The position numbers and the translations under genes are program-made. DNA of 10,147 nucleotides. Source: JBBIVP01 sp037439705 [NCBI: bacterium] (lineage in GTDB: Bacteria; JBBIVP01). Shown here in pieces: positions 6,028 to 10,147 of this stretch. The stretch lies in contig JBBIVP010000067.1 in assembly GCA_037439705.1 (NCBI GenBank), positions 1 through 10,147 of the forward strand, given 5' to 3'. A model generated the notes under the pieces. The model was not told the origin of the DNA. It saw only the letters and a program-made list of their open reading frames with translations, and ran no database searches. Within the stretch, counting starts at the first letter, position 1. Every line of letters starts with the position of its first letter.

Positions 6028-6825
6028 CTAACGGTAGATGGAAGAAGCAGTGTCGCAAAATTCTTTGAAATTGAAAATCCCTTTCTCAGTTATAAATCCT
6101 TTTATTAAATTTTCAGGAATAATGTCAAAACCTTCTTCAAGTTTTTCCATTTTTTCTCCGAATTTATCAAGTCCCGTAAGGAACCACACGGGCTTTTGAA
6201 GGTTATGAAGTCTCAGACACAATTTCAGAGATGGCTTTCCGTTTATCACATATCCGTCGGAGGTTATTCCATCTGCTCCGAGTATTCCACAATCCATCCC
6301 AGAAAGTTTTTTCATTTCATCGTCGGAGATGATAGATATTTTTGGAGATTGAATTGTCAGGTATTTTTTTCCATAGGAGATATGTCCCACCCTCACCCTT
6401 GACTCACATACAAAAACATTCTTGAGGTCATTAATGAATTTTTTCAAAAATCCTTCTACAATAGAACTATAACTGCATGTAATTATTGTTGAGTTTTTAA
6501 GAAATCGGGCATTTTCTATTATTTTTATGTTTCTTTCCTTAATTTCAGCTGTGTATAGGGAGAGAATTTTTAAAGCTTCTGTTCTGTCTTCTGTATTATA
6601 AAGGAGATTTCTCAGCCTTTTAGCATGATTTGCCAGTGGAAACATTGATGGACGAACCTTGGAGATTATTTCAACAAGTTCATCTATTTTCTCATTTTTG
6701 TTTTCAACTTCATCAATAAATATCCTGAATGCTTCGATCACCTCAAAGACAAGTTCGCTTGCTCCCTTTTCTCTGTCATTTTTTATTGATTCAATTTTTC
6801 CCTTTACCCTTTCAGGGATTTCCAT
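6028..6825 (-). CDS. eIF2B alpha/beta/delta-family protein, ribose-1,5-bisphosphate isomerase-like
   Basis: The 265-residue protein has a helical N-terminal part (1-105) with VRPSMFPLAN at about 58-66, comparable to the RPT-SLPNA block of archaeal ribose-1,5-bisphosphate isomerases. It then has a Rossmann-like part with IITCSYSS (C117), CESR (140-143) and LGADGITSDG (D185). In this superfamily, which also holds MtnA, a Cys and an Asp at these places catalyse aldose-ketose isomerisation of sugar 1-phosphates; eIF2B subunits share the fold without activity. It is shorter than MtnA or R15P isomerase (typically above 300 residues), and the usual NK-GT loop reads NGKPSLKL here, so the substrate is uncertain. 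The ATG overlaps the end of the acyl-CoA synthetase gene by 14 nt and has no clear Shine-Dalgarno, suggesting translational coupling. It is last in its operon. Confidence 0.72.
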   Translation of the reverse strand: MEIPERVKGKIESIKNDREKGASELVFEVIEAFRIFIDEVENKNEKIDELVEIISKVRPSMFPLANHAKRLRNLLYNTEDRTEALKILSLYTAEIKERNIKIIENARFLKNSTIITCSYSSIVEGFLKKFINDLKNVFVCESRVRVGHISYGKKYLTIQSPKISIISDDEMKKLSGMDCGILGADGITSDGYVINGKPSLKLCLRLHNLQKPVWFLTGLDKFGEKMEKLEEGFDIIPENLIKGFITEKGIFNFKEFCDTASSIYR

Positions 6826-8206
6826 CAGGATTTATTTTTTTCAAAAATTGTCCTCTTTTGTAAAGGGCAAACATAGCCCTTACCGCTCTTTCCGGAACTT
6901 CCATAGTGGGAATTCCGTGGTTGTTCAAAAATACATCTTCCTGTCCTATAACTCCTACAAAACAGGTAATAACGGGTTTTGAGTTTTTGAAGTTTTCCAG
7001 GGAGATTATCAGATTTTCTGAAATTTCCTCAAGTCTTGTGAGTCCCTGCCGGCTTACCATGAAAATAATTCCTCCAACTTCCGGAGCGGACAAGAGTATT
7101 TCAAACACATTTTTGAACCTTTCAGGGTCAGCGTCTCCTATTATATCCACTGGATTCCCTTTACTCCATGTAGGATGGCATACTTCAGAAATTTTTGAGA
7201 GCGTATGAGAAGAAAGTGTAGCAAGAGGTAATCCAAGTCTGGAACACATATCCGCTGCGATTATGCCAGGTCCACCAGCATTTGTTAATATGGCCACATT
7301 ACCAAATAAAGGAGGTTGATAAGCAAGTGCTCTGGAGAAGTCAAAAAATTCAAGCATTGTCCTTGCTCTTAATGCCCCTGCCTGCTTCATTGCAGCATCG
7401 TAACCAAAGTCGTTTCCAGCAATTGAGCCTGTATGGGATTTGGCTGCGAGAGCGCCAATTTCAGTTGTTCCAGCTTTCAGAATGACAACAGGTTTTTTCC
7501 TGATAACTTCTTTCAGAACATCAAAAAATTTTCTTCCATCCTTTGTTGATTCCATATAAATAGAGACACAACTTACTATCTCTTCCTCAGAGAAAAATCT
7601 CATAAGGTCCGTATCCTCAACATCCATTTTGTTGCCAAGACTGGCAAAATACGAGATGCCAAAAAGTTCCTCTCTCGCATAATCTATCACAGAAGAACCT
7701 ATGGCACCGCTTTGGGAAATAAAGGCTATTTTTCCGGGAGGGGGAGAGAATTTAGTAAATGAAAGATTCATTTTACATTTGGAACTTATTACCCCGAGGC
7801 AGTTTGGACCCATTGCTCTTGCCTTTCCTCTTATCAGTTCATAAAGTGCCATCTGCCTTTTTATTCCTTCTTCTCCACTTTCCGAAAACCCAGCACTGAT
7901 GATGACGAATCTTTCAATCCCTTTTAAAATTCCTTCTTTTACCACATCAATCACTGATTCTGCTGGAACAGCAATTGCTACCACATCTGGTATTTCAGGA
8001 AGTTCTTTTATTGACTTAAACGATTTTATTCCAAATATGATTCCTCCTTTTTTATTGACAGGATAGAGCTTACCTTCATATCTGTATTCATATCCTCTAT
8101 ATACCTCTCCATAAAGTAGATTTTTCATCAATGTGTATCCCACCTTCCCGGGAGTAGAACTTGCACCGACCACACATATTGAAGAAGGACAGAAGAATTT
8201 TTTCAT
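6812..8206 (-). CDS. ADP-forming acyl-CoA synthetase (acetate-CoA ligase type), alpha subunit
   Basis: The 464 residues show the alpha-subunit domains. A CoA-binding Rossmann domain opens with VVGASSTPGKVG (12-23) and continues with LYPVNKKGG. GPNCLG (133-138) and ISQSGAIG (163-170) follow in the ligase domain, then KSHTGSIAG (256-264) with H258 as the expected phosphohistidine, then LTNAGGPG (307-314) in a third domain. These enzymes convert acyl-CoA, ADP and phosphate to acid, CoA and ATP, giving substrate-level ATP in fermentative microbes. The ATP-grasp beta subunit, fused in many bacteria, is absent from this protein and from the window. A short insertion around residues 35-47 (a Tyr-rich segment) precedes the YPVN block. 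The ATG sits in an ATGA overlap with the HD-protein stop, behind a strong GGAGGGA. Confidence 0.85.
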   Translation of the reverse strand: MKKFFCPSSICVVGASSTPGKVGYTLMKNLLYGEVYRGYEYRYEGKLYPVNKKGGIIFGIKSFKSIKELPEIPDVVAIAVPAESVIDVVKEGILKGIERFVIISAGFSESGEEGIKRQMALYELIRGKARAMGPNCLGVISSKCKMNLSFTKFSPPPGKIAFISQSGAIGSSVIDYAREELFGISYFASLGNKMDVEDTDLMRFFSEEEIVSCVSIYMESTKDGRKFFDVLKEVIRKKPVVILKAGTTEIGALAAKSHTGSIAGNDFGYDAAMKQAGALRARTMLEFFDFSRALAYQPPLFGNVAILTNAGGPGIIAADMCSRLGLPLATLSSHTLSKISEVCHPTWSKGNPVDIIGDADPERFKNVFEILLSAPEVGGIIFMVSRQGLTRLEEISENLIISLENFKNSKPVITCFVGVIGQEDVFLNNHGIPTMEVPERAVRAMFALYKRGQFLKKINPDGNP

Positions 8207-9255
8207 TCATTCCCTCCGAGTTTTTCTTTGAGTTTTTTCAATTCTTCTATAGATTCAGGAGGTATATTGCTTTTCGCTATCTCGTTTTTTTCATCTATTT
8301 CTGTATAAAAGGCTCTTGAATAAAACTTGCTATAGTTCCATAATGCACCTGAGTTTTTTCCTTCATCTATTGTTTCATAAACATTTTTAAGGCTTGAATC
8401 TACATAGTCAGCTAGATGAACGAGCAGTGCTTCTATTGTTTGGGGTTCAACCGGGGAACCTGCCTCTTTTGTCCCATGATGGCTCAGAATTATGTGTTCT
8501 AATAAGAGGAGTTTTTTTTGAGGAAAATCTTTTATTGTTCCAGCCTTCTTTTCAACGAGCATAACCCCCTGAACGAGATGTCCCAGGAGTTTTCCCTTCA
8601 TGGTATAAACTTCCGGTGCGGTAATTTCAAGTTCATAAATTTTTCCTATGTCATGAAGGAATCCCCCAGCCAGTGCGATGTTTTTATCGATCTCCGGATA
8701 GGAGCTGGAAAGAAATTTGATGATATTTGCTACTGAAATTGTATGTTCAAGGAGTCCATGAATGTAAGCATGATGGATACTTTTTGCTGCAGGATAATAT
8801 GAGAATTTCTGCCATATATAATTATCACGGAATATGGACTCCAGAAGTTTTTTCAATGCCCAATCATTTATACTTTCAATAATTTTAAAAAACTCATTTT
8901 TCATATCCTCAAAGTTTCTTTTACTCGTTTTGAAAAAGTCGCTCAATTCAATATAAGAAATTGGCAGCTTGAGTCTTTCTATACTGGAAACTGCCATCTG
9001 AAATCTACCCTGATGAATACGAATCTCACCCTTTAGTTTTACGAAGTTCCCTTCTTCAAAGTTTAACCCGAGGCTCTCCGCATTGTCCCATATTCTTGCA
9101 TCCATTTCACCTGAACTGTCTGCCACTATTAAAGAAATGTAAGGTTTTCCTGTTTTCCCCTTTGCTTCTAATTTGCTTTTGACGAAGAAATAATCCTCAA
9201 CTACATCATCTTCCTTTAATTCGGCTAAATACACGCTCTTTTTTATTTTTTCCAC
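8203..9255 (-). CDS. OB-fold plus HD-domain protein, YhaM-type 3'-5' exoribonuclease
   Basis: The 350-residue protein joins an N-terminal OB-fold nucleic-acid-binding domain (about 8-95, with DSSGEMDARIWD and LKGEIRIHQGRFQM) to an HD phosphohydrolase domain (about 155-290). Metal-binding residues are visible: H166/H171 in the HHAYIHGLLEH block, H201-D202 in FLHDIGK, H226, H254, HHG at 259-261 and D283. This architecture matches YhaM, a 3'-5' exoribonuclease of about 314 residues in Bacillus subtilis that trims RNA and single-stranded DNA. The start is GTG at 9255; 12 nt separate it from the CarD stop and no clear Shine-Dalgarno is present. Its stop overlaps the next gene's start as ATGA. Nuclease activity is inferred from family; other HD hydrolases share the fold. 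Confidence 0.83.
   Translation of the reverse strand: MEKIKKSVYLAELKEDDVVEDYFFVKSKLEAKGKTGKPYISLIVADSSGEMDARIWDNAESLGLNFEEGNFVKLKGEIRIHQGRFQMAVSSIERLKLPISYIELSDFFKTSKRNFEDMKNEFFKIIESINDWALKKLLESIFRDNYIWQKFSYYPAAKSIHHAYIHGLLEHTISVANIIKFLSSSYPEIDKNIALAGGFLHDIGKIYELEITAPEVYTMKGKLLGHLVQGVMLVEKKAGTIKDFPQKKLLLLEHIILSHHGTKEAGSPVEPQTIEALLVHLADYVDSSLKNVYETIDEGKNSGALWNYSKFYSRAFYTEIDEKNEIAKSNIPPESIEELKKLKEKLGGNE
8211..8217 (-). promoter_or_regulatory. Strong Shine-Dalgarno before the acyl-CoA synthetase gene
   Basis: On the minus strand GGAGGGA lies inside the last codons of the HD-protein gene, four bases before the ATG at 8206. It selects this ATG, inside the ATGA overlap, over a second out-of-frame ATG at 8210. 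Confidence 0.6.
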
Positions 9256-9267
9256 AGGATTAAATAA

Positions 9268-9765
9268 TCAAACTTCAAGCAGTTTTTCAAGTTGAATGCG
9301 AAGTTCTTCTTCTTTTTTATTAAGCACATAGGCTATCTCTTCACATAATATATCTTTTATTGAATCAAATATCGCCCTTTCACCAAAAGAAAGCGGTTTT
9401 ATTTTGTTGTAGGCGACCAATTCAGCAAAGATGTTTGCCAGTTCCATGGGAGTAGCGTTTTTTACCCTTTCTGTGAGTTCCTTATACCTTTTTATCCATT
9501 TCTTTCCGTCCTGTTTTATTGCCCTTTTTTTCTTGAACATTATTTTCAGAAGCTCATTAGCAACCTTTTTACTCACCGGTTTTCTTATCTGGGAATCTTC
9601 AAAACTGTAAGTTGGAATGTATATAACTGTTTTTTCCTTTGCTTTTACGAACCTAAAAAATTTAACAGAGTTCCCGTTTAGTTCTCTTACTTCCTCACCA
9701 TCAGGGATGACAAGCCCGTATTTACCGTATACCATAATTTCATTGTTATTTTTCTTTCTTTCCAT
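9268..9765 (-). CDS. carD: CarD-like RNA polymerase-interacting transcription regulator
   Basis: The 165 residues follow the CarD plan. An N-terminal RNA polymerase-interacting domain of TRCF/CarD type (about 8-65) includes VYGKYGLV, a tyrosine- and proline-bearing IYIPTYS strand and IRKPVSKK. A helical DNA-binding part (about 68-165) follows, with KKWIKRYKEL (W90 in the place of the tryptophan that probes the upstream edge of the -10 region in mycobacterial CarD), PMELANIFAEL and LSFGERAIFDSIKDIL, ending in the usual acidic helix. CarD proteins bind the RNA polymerase beta subunit and stabilise open promoter complexes. It is first of a four-gene operon, and its own ATG lies 6 nt from a TATAAT box. 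The first seven residues (basic and Asn-rich) are an extension. Overall divergence is noticeable, but the C-terminal block is convincing. Confidence 0.82.
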   Translation of the reverse strand: MERKKNNNEIMVYGKYGLVIPDGEEVRELNGNSVKFFRFVKAKEKTVIYIPTYSFEDSQIRKPVSKKVANELLKIMFKKKRAIKQDGKKWIKRYKELTERVKNATPMELANIFAELVAYNKIKPLSFGERAIFDSIKDILCEEIAYVLNKKEEELRIQLEKLLEV

Positions 9766-9771
9766 GTTTTT

Positions 9772-9799
9772 ATTATAAAAAATCCAAAATTTTAGTCAA
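9772..9799 (-). promoter_or_regulatory. Sigma-70-type promoter of the carD operon, apparently leaderless
   Basis: On the minus strand TTGACT (9799-9794) and a perfect TATAAT (9777-9772) are 16 bp apart. Only six bases separate the -10 box from the ATG at 9765, so transcription should start at or next to the A of the start codon. No Shine-Dalgarno precedes the ATG. Confidence 0.72.
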
Positions 9800-9840
9800 A
9801 TTTTTTGCAATCCTCCCTTTGTCTTTTTGGCGAACAGGAT

Positions 9841-9860
9841 GAGTTTGAAAGCTCAAATTC
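9841..9860. repeat. Inverted repeat between the divergent carD and secreted-protein promoters
   Basis: GAGTTTGA and TCAAATTC form an 8-bp stem with a 4-base loop and one G-T mismatch at DNA level (G-U wobble in RNA). It lies about 40 bp upstream of the carD -35 box and about 45 bp upstream of the opposite -35 box. It could be an operator; nothing else supports that. Confidence 0.25.
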
Positions 9861-9905
9861 TACTTTTCCACTTGGGAACAATGTGTGTGCTTCTACGACG
9901 CTACC

Positions 9906-9934
9906 TTTACAATTTGAATAATTAGTGGTATAAT
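9906..9934 (+). promoter_or_regulatory. Sigma-70-type promoter of the small secreted protein gene
   Basis: TTTACA (9906-9911) and a perfect TATAAT (9929-9934) are 17 bp apart. The predicted start near 9941 leaves a 5' leader of about 20 nt containing GGAGAG, so unlike the other two promoters in this window this one yields an ordinary led mRNA. Confidence 0.75.
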
Positions 9935-9950
9935 AAATCAAAATTTTAAA

Positions 9951-9956
9951 GGAGAG
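9951..9956 (+). promoter_or_regulatory. Shine-Dalgarno GGAGAG
   Basis: GGAGAG lies four bases before the ATG at 9961 and confirms that start. It shows that this organism does use Shine-Dalgarno initiation for some operon-leading genes. Confidence 0.65.
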
Positions 9957-9960
9957 AAAG

Positions 9961-10147
9961 ATGAAGAAATGGGTGGGATTGACGATGGTGGTGTTGTTTT
10001 CATCAGCGCATGCTGGATGGGAAATTGAGTTGAAATTTCAATCAAAGCCCGAAGTACAACAGTATCCTGATACCTCAGTTTATTATGTAGAAGGTGAAAC
10101 GCTATATTATTACGGAGGGCTCTGGTATCTTTTCAAAGACGGAGATT
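9961..10147 (+). CDS. Small exported protein, N-terminal part only, Tyr/Gly-rich
   Basis: Sixty-two codons are visible before the window ends. A signal peptide is clear (MKKW, hydrophobic core, cleavage likely after AHA at 18). The mature part has many tyrosines, with VYYVEGETLYYYGGLWYLF at about 40-58. That pattern of Y-Y-G-W repeats is reminiscent of short secreted proteins of proteobacteria and relatives that have no known function. It has its own good promoter and ribosome binding site, divergent from carD. No family name can be given from the fragment. Confidence 0.75.
   Translation, partial: MKKWVGLTMVVLFSSAHAGWEIELKFQSKPEVQQYPDTSVYYVEGETLYYYGGLWYLFKDGD

Noticed and set aside
6196-7485. 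Several plus-strand open frames of 67-107 codons
   Set aside because: They lie opposite the eIF2B-like and acyl-CoA synthetase genes, whose motifs are clear, so they are antisense shadows.
8518-8736. Plus-strand open frame of 72 codons
   Set aside because: It runs opposite the HD domain of the YhaM-type protein and shows no coding features of its own.
9244-9262. Shared AATCCTG just before the GTG at 9255 and the ATG at 6825 as a start signal
   Set aside because: Only two occurrences, no complementarity to the 16S rRNA 3' end, and easily due to chance.

Overview
The window is a gene-dense, AT-rich stretch from a bacterium, estimated by eye at mid-30s % GC. It carries ten protein genes plus two that run off the ends (one of these counted within the minus-strand pair below). 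Several features point to a diderm (Gram-negative-type) cell: a predicted outer-membrane beta-barrel protein with a signal peptide, other exported proteins, and an LpxH-like phosphoesterase. ADP-forming acyl-CoA synthetase, CarD and SpoIID families together occur in many deep-branching, anaerobic or thermophilic lineages and in deltaproteobacteria-like groups. I cannot name the phylum from sequence alone. I see no mobile element, CRISPR array, tRNA or rRNA.

Layout. (A) 1-1727, minus strand: a YegS/diacylglycerol-kinase-like lipid kinase followed, with a TTGA stop/start overlap, by a secreted SpoIID/LytB-domain protein cut by the window edge. (B) 1728-1903: a divergent control region with a strong sigma-70-type promoter that appears to start transcription right at the ATG of the next gene, plus inverted repeats. 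(C) 1904-6025, plus strand: a tightly overlapping four-gene operon. It encodes an outer-membrane barrel protein with two cysteine-paired LytR_C-like repeats, a small secreted protein of unknown function, a fusion of two HAD phosphatases (MtnX-like plus phosphoglycolate-phosphatase-like), and an LpxH-like metallophosphoesterase. (D) 6028-9765, minus strand: a four-gene operon, read from 9765 downward. It encodes a CarD-like RNA polymerase-binding regulator, an OB-fold/HD-domain protein of the YhaM type, an ADP-forming acyl-CoA synthetase alpha subunit with no beta subunit in view, and an eIF2B/ribose-1,5-bisphosphate isomerase-like protein. The two operons meet tail to tail with a 2-bp gap. (E) 9766-9960: a second divergent control region with two good promoters facing apart. 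(F) 9961-10147: the start of a small exported protein.

Together. Regions A and C carry envelope functions (lipid modification, peptidoglycan-binding or cleaving domains, an outer-membrane protein, lipid A-type hydrolysis) mixed with phosphate-ester metabolism. Region D mixes transcription control, RNA turnover and carbon metabolism, which looks like a housekeeping operon of convenience. The most interesting points are the apparent leaderless promoters, the barrel protein with tandem repeats whose cysteines are identically spaced, the double HAD fusion, and the presence of both MtnX-like and MtnA/R15P-isomerase-superfamily proteins. I found no clear sign of a wholly new multi-gene system such as a defence island.
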